Below are positions 57,577-64,000 of a stretch of 64,000 nucleotides of DNA, piece by piece. The DNA is taken from assembly GCA_021292105.1 (NCBI GenBank), contig CM037860.1:10434698-10498697 (forward strand), in the 5' to 3' direction. The DNA is from Anadara kagoshimensis (Eukaryota; Mollusca; Bivalvia; Arcoida; Arcidae). The translations under genes were made by a program, and so were the position numbers. Numbering within the stretch: the stretch's first letter is position 1; each line of letters starts with the position of its first letter. The notes under the pieces were generated by a model, which saw only the letters and a program-made list of their open reading frames with translations, ran no database searches and had not been told where the DNA came from.

Positions 57577-59876
57577 GCTTCAAGTTCCAACACCATTGTA
57601 TTACGTGACTATGCAGTTGCATACTCTCGGCTTCTGGGGTGATGGAACTCGCGCGCGCACGAGAGAGAGAGAGAGGGAGAGAGAGAGAGATTTGCCAGAT
57701 CATTTAAGTACATAAGTACACTGAGAGAGGGTGTGTCAATTTTTCATATTTAGTCAGAACAACATGTCTTTAGTTTAGACCAAGTTCACTTGTCACAAAA
57801 TCTTTGTTTAATTCTTGGAGGTGTTTCAGGTAACTTGCCATCAACTTATTTATGTTGTGCTTTGGGTAGCCATAAAGCTTTTATTGAATGATGAAATGTA
57901 GCCTATCCGCAAAATGGGTCCCCTAAAACCGCAATGTACAGGGTCGCTTCCAAAGTCACCAGTGCTCACGTAGATTTTTGTATTTAAATTGAGAACTAGA
58001 CTGTTTCCATGTACGTTTAGTAACTAGTTCTAACACAGTTTCAGTAATGGGACCAAAACGTCAATGCACGTGATGTTTAGTGACTACTAGAAAAACACCG
58101 ATTCATTATTGGGACCGAAAAGTACATACATGAAATGTTTAGTGGCTAGTTGAAACACCGATTCGTTAATAGGACCTAACAGTCCATACATGCCATGTTA
58201 AGTGACTAGTCCAAACATCGATTCGTCATTGGGACCGAAAAGTCCATGCATGTTTTGTGACTAGCTCAAACACAGTCACATTGGGACCATAAAATCTATT
58301 TCCATGCATGCATGTTTAGTAACTAGTTCAAACACAGACACCGATTTGTCACTGGGACCAAAAAATCCATACATGCCATGTTAAGTGACAAGTCCAAACA
58401 TCGATTCGTCATTGGGACCGAAAAGTCCATATATGCTGTGTTAAGTGACTAGTTCAAACATCGATTCGTCATTGGGACCAAAAAGTCCAAAAGCCATGTT
58501 TAGTGACTAGTTCAAACACCGATTCGTCATTGGGACCAAAAAGTCCATACATGCCATGTTAAGTGACTAGTCCAAACATCGGTTCGTCATTGGGACCAAA
58601 ACGTTCCATGCATGTTTAGTGACTAGTTCAAACAGTCACCGATTTGTCATTGGGACCATAAAGTCTATTCACTTGCATGCATGTTTAGTAAGTAGTTCAA
58701 ACACAGTCACCGATTTGTCATTGGGACCATAAAGTCTATTTCCATGTAATTTTAATGACTAGTTCAAACACTGATTCGTCATTGGGACTGAAAAGTCCAT
58801 GCATGCTATGTTTAGTGACTAGTTCAAACACTAATTCGTCATTTGGACCAAAAAGTCCATGCATGCAAAGGAAGCATCCTGGCTTACACCTGTCAGAGAA
58901 ATCCACAACCTAAACATCAGTCATGACCACTGTAGTTATAGAATTACATGGGTGTTTTGTTGACAGAGTATACCTGTTTGAAACTCTAGATCACTGGGAT
59001 CCACTACACTGGTAAAGTTTGTCTTTAGAGGGGAAAGTTGAGTCAAAGTTTATTCAACGGCTGTAGCTTCTTCGCGACAATGCTAATTTTCACATTACAA
59101 GGCGGATTGCACAACTTAAAGTTGTTATTACAGCTTAGTTCAACTAACTCAACCAACCTACAGCCCAAATTTATGGCCTCCAGTAATTATTCAAATTTGC
59201 AAGAAACTAGATGATGAGTCTAGTAATAATACTTTATTGCTCAATACTGAAATCACAGGTTAATATTACAAACATAATTAAATGAACAAGTTTCCAAATA
59301 ATTATATTTACATAGTATCATTACAATTATTGCTACTGCTGCTGACGATGTTGGTTAACTAAAAGCTGTCGCAGAGGCATGATCCAAGAAGCAAACCGAA
59401 AATCTATCTCAAATGTATAAAGAACCGGGTGCCACTGACTATAATAATAATAATAATGATAATAAAAATATCTTCATTGCTCGAACTCAATTACAATAAT
59501 TGGTTATGCAATTACATGATGTGCACCGATGTGGTGCTTTATAAAACTTGAATAAATAATAAAGTAAAACGATGCTCAATATATGCATGTAGTAGCTATT
59601 AAATTTTATATACCCTCGTATTTTGCTGTTTTGTATTTAATTTAATATAATGGCATCAAATCAGCAAATGACACGATCATGCCAAATCCCTATGTAAAAA
59701 TTTGCACCTTCACCGGTTTCATTTTACCAAATTTTAAGTTTTCACAATTATACCACTTACCAATAAAAGACGGTTTCCAGACTTCCTATGATCAGGTTAC
59801 TGATGTAGTTTAAACAGTTGCGATTTCTTGGTGAACTACCATTTGTTGTCTTCCCGTTAACATTATACGAAGACAT
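33195..59876 (-). CDS. Patched-domain protein (PTCHD3/ptr-like), whole gene
   Basis: Nineteen shared exons plus one of two last exons join in phase from the ATG at 59876. Predicted layout: TM1 about residues 50-66; large first extracellular loop (about 70-270); a second transmembrane block with the sterol-sensing region (about 275-430), including GIGVDD (341-346), the RND proton-relay type motif; a cytoplasmic loop; TM7 about 482-500; second extracellular loop (to about 690); and TM8-12, with G758-L-A-V-D762. About 950 residues is usual for the family. Relatives are 12-pass RND-type proteins linked to sterol or lipid handling. Which patched-related subfamily member this is cannot be settled by eye. 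Exon A gives 948 residues and exon B (32566-32617) 914. Confidence 0.92.
33420..36590. other. Intron between the microexon and exon A, nothing else recognised
   Basis: AT-rich intron DNA, with a C-run and G-run hairpin at 35154-35183 as the only notable feature. Confidence 0.5.
35154..35183. repeat. C-tract/G-tract hairpin
   Basis: A run of about 15 C is followed by 'tcca' and a run of about 10 G. The two can pair as a GC hairpin or form G-quadruplex or i-motif structures, in DNA that is otherwise AT-rich. Confidence 0.85.
36595..36608 (-). CDS. Patched-domain gene, 14-nt microexon 19
   Basis: TTTATCTACAG precedes GATCACATAAACAG, followed by the donor GTAAGATATG. It adds D-H-I-N and two bases, changing the phase from 0 (exon 18) to 2, which is what both last exons need. 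Both splice sites are strong. Without it the last exons would be read in other frames. Confidence 0.65.
37537..37755 (-). CDS. Patched-domain gene, exon 18
   Basis: 219 bases, phase 0 to 0, residues 821-893. The last membrane segment begins 'VFFLVVVFGLFHGLAYLPV' and is followed by 'LSWIGPDPYCSDF', the family's usual end of TM12. The donor is GGG|GTAAGA. If the donor is skipped the frame runs to a stop at 37450, adding about 29 residues and giving a third possible C-terminus. Confidence 0.93.
38256..38377 (-). CDS. Patched-domain gene, exon 17
   Basis: 122 bases, residues 780-820, with 'LEQIGPAVFNGGFSTLLAF'. This is TM11, matching the family's conserved G-x-x-V-x-x-G-G-x-S-T block. The exon sits between TTGTAG and GTAAGT. 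Confidence 0.93.
38983..39127 (-). CDS. Patched-domain gene, exon 16
   Basis: 145 bases, residues 732-779. It contains 'TLSVGLAVDYAAHIGHTFM', the TM10 counterpart of the RND G-x-x-x-D motif in patched-related proteins. The splice sites are CAACCTG on the plus strand (acceptor CAG) and GTAAGT. Confidence 0.95.
39683..39808 (-). CDS. Patched-domain gene, exon 15
   Basis: 126 bases, phase 0 to 0, residues 690-731. 'VLQDELYRNLALAGLAVFIV' opens TM8, and the exon continues 'HIRASLIVFTCVVFTV' in TM9. The donor is GTAAGT. Confidence 0.93.
40396..40551 (-). CDS. Patched-domain gene, exon 14
   Basis: 156 bases, phase 0 to 0, residues 638-689. This is the end of the second extracellular loop, with 'GFPDGSCFAYNVVYLTYETN', close to the family's pattern before TM8. 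Confidence 0.92.
40848..41060. repeat. Degenerate 70-80 bp tandem repeat in intron 13
   Basis: Three copies of 'cttcaaattgtg', 'gaaac', 'acaaaa' and 'cagacaagact' occur in order. Confidence 0.6.
41310..41434 (-). CDS. Patched-domain gene, exon 13
   Basis: 125 bases, residues 596-637, part of the second extracellular loop: 'LEFEKLLQIFVYQTREGRAY' then 'ARYLKF'. The entry phase is 1 and the exit phase 0. Confidence 0.9.
41822..41986 (-). CDS. Patched-domain gene, exon 12
   Basis: 165 bases, residues 541-595, second extracellular loop. It contains 'NGTINSWYLAFKHWI', including an N-glycosylation sequon (NGT). A pyrimidine-rich acceptor ends TTTTTCAG. Confidence 0.92.
42290..44315. mobile_element. 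Pearl/HINE-like element with tandem core, in intron 11
   Basis: The left end holds the palindrome aggcccatgggcct (42293-42306) and gctcacctga (42312-42321). The right end holds the inverse tcaggtgagc (44303-44312) within a 13-bp hairpin at 44285-44313 that pairs 12 of 13. Between them lie a tandem 145-bp core, unique sequence, and a CA/GC-rich microsatellite (44232-44270). This order (5' flank, core repeats, microsatellite, 3' hairpin) is that described for bivalve pearl elements, now grouped with Helentron-related HINEs. It is non-coding. The assignment is by structure only. Confidence 0.75.
42369..43768. repeat. 145-bp core array, about 9.7 units
   Basis: The word 'tgtgaccttgacc' or a one-base variant starts at 42491, 42636, 42781, 42926, 43071, 43216, 43361, 43506 and 43651, exactly 145 bases apart each time. 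A partial unit precedes the first. Every unit carries 'tacctacaacattctaatat' or a close variant and 'tgaccttgacctttgaaccc' or a close variant. Confidence 0.95.
44435..44612 (-). CDS. Patched-domain gene, exon 11
   Basis: 178 bases, residues 482-540. TM7 reads 'IVIVIMTFTLLGFNIWGF' and is followed by 'INLRQEFDLIMYIPSNSY', the start of the second extracellular loop. Exit phase 1. Confidence 0.95.
45233..45481 (-). CDS. Patched-domain gene, exon 10
   Basis: 249 bases, phase 0 to 0, residues 399-481. 'VIPGLSAFCIYAALGILGLY' ends the sterol-sensing region. The cytoplasmic middle loop has 'SSRDGCLLCYKHKDYV' and closes with 'YYGPILMKLPVK', the family's lead into TM7. Confidence 0.95.
45960..46132 (-). 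CDS. Patched-domain gene, exon 9
   Basis: 173 bases, residues 341-398. It contains GIGVDDMF, the conserved G-x-x-x-D-D block of patched and NPC1-type proteins, then 'ERIALALKHAGVSVTVTSIT' and 'VAFAIGAST'. The donor is GTATGT after ACA; reading on into it would soon hit a stop. Confidence 0.96.
46592..46735 (-). repeat. Dispersed family D, reverse copy in intron 8
   Basis: The reverse complement contains 'acaaacatacaaatctatgt', 'aaagcaaagtaaaaacttt' and 'gaacttccaccggggaagtg', in the order seen at 52855-52980. Confidence 0.7.
46760..46883 (-). CDS. Patched-domain gene, exon 8
   Basis: 124 bases, residues 300-340. 'LAGILCVGLSIAFAYGFA' and 'CGVLYGPVHALMPFMLL' are two membrane segments of the sterol-sensing region. 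Exit phase 1, so GGT is split with exon 9. Confidence 0.94.
47418..47538 (-). CDS. Patched-domain gene, exon 7
   Basis: 121 bases, residues 259-299. 'SFDDEGYGAVNNDTKLLSAG' precedes TM2 ('FIIVLIFLVLTLGRF'), the family's usual R-S-F-D-D-E lead into the second membrane segment. Confidence 0.95.
47717..48720. repeat. Degenerate minisatellite with about 220-bp higher-order unit, intron 6
   Basis: Words 'gtcgatcacgctcacgctgg', 'gtgcatcaaacact' and 'acattgagcgtc' recur every 55 to 60 bases with many changes. A longer unit, 'actggagagtcgatgtcggt' with 'cacattcgcgcc', recurs 219 bases apart at about 48263 and 48482, so a block of units has been duplicated. GC is higher than in the surroundings. Several short frames here are products of the repeat. 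Confidence 0.8.
48720..50280. other. Intron 6 DNA, nothing recognised
   Basis: AT-rich intron DNA with no exon, except a small inverted word pair around 'aaaagtagcacatg' at 49371-49425. Confidence 0.45.
50283..50394. mobile_element. 112-bp TIR hairpin element in intron 6
   Basis: The ends are 'ctgggctgagtaactcgaag' and 'cttcgagttacccagcccag', inverse complements with one mismatch in 20. The arms extend to about 40 bases each around a short loop. This is a miniature foldback element. Confidence 0.88.
50666..50763 (-). CDS. Patched-domain gene, exon 6
   Basis: 98 bases, phase 0 to 2, residues 227-259. 'WREASMAWELDLVNIV' and 'INIYIYTTR' are the end of the first extracellular loop, leading to the conserved R-S-F-D-D-E across the splice. 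Confidence 0.93.
51381..52262. repeat. About 21-bp minisatellite, some 40 units, intron 5
   Basis: The unit is 'acttatcaacttaacgtact' plus c, with variants 'gttctc' and 'atacgc' in place of 'gtactc'. On the minus strand it produces frames of K-L-I-S-E-Y-V repeats of up to 85 codons, which are products of the array. A shorter sub-array at 52080-52200 is nearly uniform and probably the youngest part. Confidence 0.92.
52855..53110 (+). repeat. Dispersed family D copy in intron 5
   Basis: 'aaagcaaagtaaaaaaaact', 'cgaacttccaccaaggaagt', 'gaggccgggtgctccggaag' and 'ggaacatggaactatggga' occur in the family order. Confidence 0.75.
54402..54528 (-). CDS. Patched-domain gene, exon 5
   Basis: 127 bases, residues 184-226. 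'RRDPDTGRITGAEAASMLFL' is the segment of the first extracellular loop that in the family reads R-D-x-x-x-G-x-I-x-G-A. Confidence 0.94.
54622..54675. repeat. (AG)n microsatellite in intron 4
   Basis: A pure AG run of about 27 units, less than 250 bp from both neighbouring exons. Confidence 0.95.
54908..55024 (-). CDS. Patched-domain gene, exon 4
   Basis: 117 bases, residues 145-184. 'GPFCRTRSLLELWYYNETII' carries the family's L-L-E-x-W block and a sequon (NET), and a second sequon (NVT) follows. Phase 2 at both ends. Confidence 0.94.
55292..55472. mobile_element. 181-bp MITE, TA duplication, in intron 3
   Basis: The ends are 'ctgtccaacctgcctttaag' and 'tatagacaggtttgactg', imperfect inverted repeats flanked by TA. 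The inside repeats 'taaaggccacctgc'. Ends of the form CAGTCAAACCTGTCTATAAAGG with a TA duplication suggest a Tc1/mariner (pogo-like) MITE. Confidence 0.75.
55698..55768 (-). CDS. Patched-domain gene, exon 3
   Basis: 71 bases, phase 0 to 2, residues 122-145. 'MMDMYKKAKDIDINGKNLD' is part of the first extracellular loop, with the conserved L-x-x-x-C just after. Confidence 0.93.
56197..56443 (-). CDS. Patched-domain gene, exon 2
   Basis: 247 bases, residues 39-121. 'LGKKIGTHPVKTIAISLF' opens TM1, followed by 'SDTEKLWVPESSRIQGEK', the hallmark of the patched-related family directly after the first membrane segment. The acceptor is TATACAG and the donor GTAAGT. Confidence 0.96.
57533..57690. repeat. 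(CT)n and (GA)n pair able to form a hairpin, intron 1
   Basis: A CT run (57533-57574) and an interrupted GA run (57660-57690) are complementary and about 85 bases apart. Together they could form a long stem and can be read as frames of S-L or R-E repeats. Confidence 0.85.
58000..58870. repeat. About 60-bp minisatellite, some 14 units, intron 1
   Basis: The unit is 'gtgactagttcaaacaccga' then 'ttcgtcattgggaccaaaaa' and 'gtccatacatgccatgttta', with units of roughly 50 to 75 bases because of internal indels. It contains no gene. Confidence 0.92.
59761..59876 (-). CDS. Patched-domain gene, exon 1 with start codon
   Basis: 116 bases, residues 1-39. The start ATG at 59876-59874 gives 'MSSYNVNGKTTNGSSPRNRN' followed by 'CLNYISNLIIGSLETVFY'. 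The donor is GTAAGTGG at phase 2, so a tryptophan codon is split with exon 2. Upstream of the ATG the frame meets TAA at once, which supports the start. Confidence 0.9.
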
Positions 59877-60122
59877 TTTAGACCCCAAGGCAAAGCCCTC
59901 GGACTAACACACGTCTCGTCGGTAATACAACTGAATATTTTTATTCATGCACACTCCATTTTCTTTTTAACGACACGTGGAACCCAGCTGTCAGCATATT
60001 TCCTCAAGTTAGTTGTTGTGAATACGTTTTCATAACTTTTTGTCACATTGACCATTGACCCGACTAATAGAGAGTAAACAGTACGATACACATATTATAC
60101 CGGTGTTAGGGAAACAACATAC

Positions 60123-60187
60123 CTGGGATAAATGTTCCGCAATATCTATGTCCTAGTTAAAACAGGAAAAAGGGATAAATATATAGA
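60123..60187 (-). promoter_or_regulatory. Candidate TATA box and 5' UTR exon of the patched-domain gene
   Basis: On the minus strand TATATATTTA (60178-60187) is followed about 55 bases later by CCCAG|GTATGT at 60123. A short non-coding first exon could start near 60150 and splice to an acceptor such as AATATTCAG just upstream of exon 1. This is spacing-based inference. Confidence 0.3.
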
Positions 60188-60370
60188 GGAAGAACTTTGT
60201 TTCATTCATTAGTGTGATATTTATTTAAACGATAACATTTCCGACGTGGCTAATGGTCGGTATACATCTTAACCTGCCATAGGTATATCTATACATATAT
60301 CGATTTATTTAATCGGTCGTCAAAATAAAACACGTATTTATACTGTATACAGTAATATTATGTAGGCCTA

Positions 60371-60571
60371 CAGTACAGGCCTGTCGAAAGTTTATCATTG
60401 ATCAAAGATAAAGGAGTCGAAGTAACCGGGACATAGAGGACTAGTCGTCGAAAAGCTGCCAAGAAATAGATGACAGCTGCCGAAAAGTTGTCGAGATATA
60501 GCTAACGAGGCACCGGATGAGCTGATAACTAATTTGTTAGTTTTGTGCTAAACTTTGAACAGGTCTATAGT
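60371..60571. mobile_element. MITE with CAGTACA ends, copy 2
   Basis: The left end cagtacaggcctgtcgaaag is preceded by TA. The inside shares 'gtcgaaa', 'agttgtcgagatatagctaa' and similar words with copy 1. The right end is eroded ('aacaggtctatag'). Near-palindromic words such as 'ctgccgaaaagttgtcg' recur inside. Confidence 0.65.
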
Positions 60572-60579
60572 TTTAGTGT

Positions 60580-61140
60580 GACGGTATACATATGCATGCT
60601 TAATAAAATATTCACTCAACTTTCAGATGCATTCGCGGTGTTAGTATTTAATCAAAGAATGGATTATAAATATGATTTTTTATATCAGTGATATAAAAAC
60701 GCCATATTCAAATTCTTTATGAAAATGAATTGAATATAATAAAATTTCATCGGTGGTAAAATCGAATAAGTCATAGCTACTAATATTTAATCGGTTTTAA
60801 GTTGTATATCTCAGTATTACCGGTACTAATTATATAATTACAAAGATCATCGACTGCATGTGACAACACACTTCAAGTAGGCCTTATAACCGGGGTACCG
60901 TTTTAGAATAGAACACATCTAAATAATCTATTCCGCTGTACACTACTATTCGTGTCTTAAACTTGCAAATTAAAATCCATATTTAAACAGCGATTCAAAA
61001 TTAAAACACAAATGACTTAATATGGGTAAAATAATTATGTATAACAATTCATGTAATTTCTGGTCATGATTTTGTATAAGAAAAACGATTTAAATTTGAT
61101 AAAATAACTTGATTAAACAAAAATTCTGGGAGAACTGAAA
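60580..61140. other. Gene-free AT-rich DNA
   Basis: No exon or repeat was recognised. Confidence 0.4.
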
Positions 61141-61165
61141 TCGTTATGTGCAATAAGCAACTGTA

Positions 61166-61475
61166 CTTCCACCATGGAAGTGAGGCCGGGTGTTCCGGAA
61201 GGGTAAGTACCTCATGTTTATCTAGCTACACGAGCAACACGTGTAATCAAAATTGAAAATGAAAGGAACACAAAACTATGTGACGTCATGTATACTAGTA
61301 TTCAGGGCAATATTAGATAGACATCATACTTATCAACACCGTTGTACGACGGCCATACGTCTTAGCGCCTTGATAAGCCCAGGCGTGTAATATCCTTTCG
61401 TCAACAATTTATTTGATTACAAGCAGCTTGCTTCGTTGTATAAAGTTTCCGTAGTGGAAATAAGCTTTACCATAG
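61166..61475 (+). repeat. Dispersed family D copy next to the retrotransposon
   Basis: 'cttccaccatggaagtgagg', 'tgttccggaagggtaagtac' and 'acaagcagcttgcttcgttg' match 24571-24842 in order. Confidence 0.75.
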
Positions 61476-62460
61476 CGTATTGAGTGAAACAAACACATCA
61501 AAAGCAGTATTTCTGCCTGTGTTACTATCGGAGCATACACCATCAGGATCAGCAGTCCGCAAACATATGAGCTTAATACCTCACCTGGCGCAAATTACAA
61601 AAAGTAAAAAAAATATTTTTGTGAACAACCAAACTATTTTGACAAATCAAGTAATTGTGGTTTTTATCTACTAAGTATCACATTTATTATTCAGTGTGTG
61701 GAACAAAAACATGCAACACATACAAAGCATAAATTAGTTCACATGTACTTAACTTTCGTGCTAATTATATATTTGCAAATGGCATTCAGCTAAATCCTGG
61801 ACTTGTAGATGTCTATTTTTGTGGCTACTGTCAACATCAAGTTAATTGGTCATCTAAAGCAGTCTGTTGTGACAACTTTGATGTATGGTACCACGTTGAT
61901 TGCTAAAGTATAATATCCATCTCATACGAACTACTTCACTGTAGGAATGTTAACTGTGGATCATCAAATGTGTACTCAATGCTACATGTCAATGATCATT
62001 GTTGTTTACTAAGTCCAAATCGGTTCCAACCAATGAGTCAAAACAATACTAGCTCAAGTGACCCTGGAGTGCAACTATTCGCATCGTCCCCTACACCAAT
62101 TCAATCCCAGAGGAAACAAAGAAAGAAGAATAAATATAATGCACAAAACGTAAAACCTTTAAAAATGATGACCATCAACTTTAATTCAATTGTGTGTCAT
62201 TAAGTCGAATTATGGAACCTAATAGACAGCACAACACCGGGCATCATCATTGGAGTGGAAATCAAATTAGACTCCAACATCACAAATGCAGAAATACTCT
62301 CCAGAATACTCAGAAAATGTGTTAAGAAACGACCGCACAAGAAATGGAGATGGAGTACTTATCACTGTCAAGTCGGAGTATATATGCAATGAAGAGAAAG
62401 AGCTACGAACAGATTGAGAAATTGTCTGGACCAAATTAGAAATCGTAGGCTGCAGAACAT

Positions 62461-62463
<3 letters not shown>

Positions 62464-62551
<88 letters not shown>
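62464..62551. repeat. (AT)n microsatellite within the endonuclease region
   Basis: A pure AT run of about 44 units. The coding sense resumes after it with '[19 protein letters not shown]', so it expanded inside the element. Confidence 0.95.
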
Positions 62552-62553
<2 letters not shown>

Positions 62554-62620
62554 ATACTACAAGTCACACGATGGTGATGAACAAAGTGTCCTAAAATTTG
62601 AAGACTCATCGCTGATATGC

Positions 62621-62790
62621 CCAGTGTGGTACAGCGTATACGAAATATTACAGCATAAAGTGAGCTAACAGCCCAATGTAAACAACACCAGCGTAAGTCA
62701 AAATCTGGCTTTCGACTTAGGCTGGTGTTGTTTACATGGACTGTTTGGCTCACTTTATGTTGTAATATCCCGTGTACGCTGTACCACAGT
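62621..62790. mobile_element. 170-bp foldback inserted in the endonuclease region
   Basis: Arms of about 78 bases, from 'ccagtgtggtacagcgtata' to 'aacaacaccagcgtaagtc' and the inverse after a 14-base loop, match with few mismatches. The retrotransposon frame is interrupted here and resumes near 62795, so this is a nested insertion younger than its host. Confidence 0.88.
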
Positions 62791-64000
62791 GATGCCAGAT
62801 AAGTAATCCATTTGTAATAATCGGAGGGATATGAACTTTCCTGGTTATGACTGGTCTACTAATTCCATCAAACAAAACTTTAACTATCCAACACTAACAT
62901 ATACGTTTGTCGATATACTAGATGATAGCGCAATTACTCATCATGTCACTCAACCAACAAGAGAAGGAAATACAGCTGGATCTGTTTATTACCAACTACT
63001 CACTGGTAAATAATGTAGCCATAATACTAGGCATAAGCATAAATCAACATCAAGCCAGTGGTGAACAAACAAACACCAAGAAAACAGGGACAGACTTCGT
63101 GAACATATGAAATACTTCAGTCAATCACTGCTAGACCAAAATAAAGACTCTGACATCGAATCATTATGGAACACATTCTCAACAGAATTGAAGCGTTCAA
63201 TGACTAAATTTATTACACAAAAGAACGCCAAAAGTAAAAAAACAAACCACCATGGATAGACAGAAACACCAAGATCTAAATGCGAAAGAGAGACAAGCTG
63301 TTAAAAAATGCAAGACGTTAGGAAATACTACAAGCACACAACATCAGCTCAAGGAACTGAAACATACAATACAACACCAATGTAGACAAACATACTGGAA
63401 CTACATAGAGGATATTATTGCAACAAAAGAGGGAGATACAGAAACACAAATGTAAAACGTATTTTTTGGACATTTATCAAACAAAGAAAAATGGAAACAG
63501 CAGCATACAAATCTTAAAATGAAACGGAGAAACAGTGACATACACTACTAAGAAAGCAAACATCCTAAACGAACAATTCGAACATGCATTCTCGAAACAA
63601 AAACCAATGTCACTAAAATTATCATGTGAAAATGCAAGATACAGCTGAACAAATAACAACAGATATCCATCAATGCCAGCATTTCAGATCACAATTAATG
63701 TAATAAAAAATTATTAGAAAGACTCAACCAAAACAAAGCATCAGGACCGGACTCAATCAAACCAAGAGTCCTTAAATAATTGCAGATACAATCTCACCAA
63801 TGGAAACTTACATCTTTAATAAATCACTAGAACAGGCTGTGCTATAACTTTCACTAGAACAGGCTAAAATATCAACCATATGAAAAAAGCATATGTAACA
63901 CCAATATACAAGAAAGGAGCAAAAACATCAGCCATCAACTACAGACCAGTGTCGTTAACATGCATATATATGCTGCAAATGTTAGAACATATATAAGTAT

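Larger units (their letters stand above)
61760..64000 (+). mobile_element. Broken CR1/Jockey-like non-LTR retrotransposon, runs off right edge
   Basis: In shifting plus-strand frames the order is as follows. A cysteine/histidine region like a PHD finger has '[19 protein letters not shown]' and 'WYHVDC'. The endonuclease start has 'LKMMTINFNSI' and 'DSTTPGIIIGVEIKLDS', later 'NGDGVLITVKSEYI', and after two insertions 'RDMNFPGYDW', close to the GDxNxPGxDW motif. Then comes a linker, and the reverse transcriptase start with 'NKASGPDSIKPRVLK' and 'YKKGAKTSAINYRPVSLTC'. Intact elements nick DNA with the endonuclease and copy their RNA there. This copy has stops, frameshifts, an (AT)n tract and a foldback inside the endonuclease. 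Confidence 0.85.

Noticed and set aside
57494-57715. Frames of S-L repeats (plus) and R-E repeats (minus)
   Set aside because: They are translations of the CT and GA microsatellites in intron 1.

Overview
The window reads as AT-rich invertebrate nuclear DNA, most likely a bivalve mollusc. Genes are split into short exons with GT-AG introns. The DNA between them is packed with inverted-repeat elements, minisatellites, tRNA-derived SINE-like repeats, non-LTR retrotransposon remnants and a tandem-core element of the pearl/HINE type known from bivalves. The mollusc assignment is an inference from repeat style, not from a marker gene. All coordinates and splice joins were worked out by eye.

The one well-supported gene is a patched-domain (RND superfamily, PTCHD3/ptr-like) 12-pass membrane protein on the minus strand, from the ATG at 59876 to alternative stops at 33195 or 32566. 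Nineteen exons up to 36595 join in consistent phase, including a 14-nt microexon. Two alternative last exons then share an S-P-W-x-L motif in the same phase, predicting proteins of 948 or 914 residues. Its introns hold three minisatellite arrays (47.7-48.7, 51.4-52.3 and 58.0-58.9 kb), small TIR elements, and a 2-kb element whose 145-bp core units carry nuclear-receptor-like half-sites.

Left third (1-19 kb): an L1-like RT remnant, SINE-like repeats, TIR elements, and several unassigned minus-strand exon candidates. The best is a compact three-exon unit at 15.4-16.05 kb with phase-matched introns, a nearby AATAAA, three N-glycosylation sequons and helical character. Two further candidate exons (2.1 and 11.4 kb) end in similar sequence.

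Middle (19-32 kb): a 149-bp foldback, a pogo-like TA-flanked element, two tandem decayed copies of a RING/B-box/coiled-coil (TRIM-like) gene, a dispersed repeat family, a 31-bp minisatellite that fakes a long ORF, and a long gene-poor AT-rich stretch.

Right edge (60-64 kb): the probable promoter side of the patched-domain gene, then a broken CR1/Jockey-like non-LTR retrotransposon (PHD-like zinc region, endonuclease, reverse transcriptase) that runs off the end and is interrupted by an (AT)n tract and a foldback insertion.
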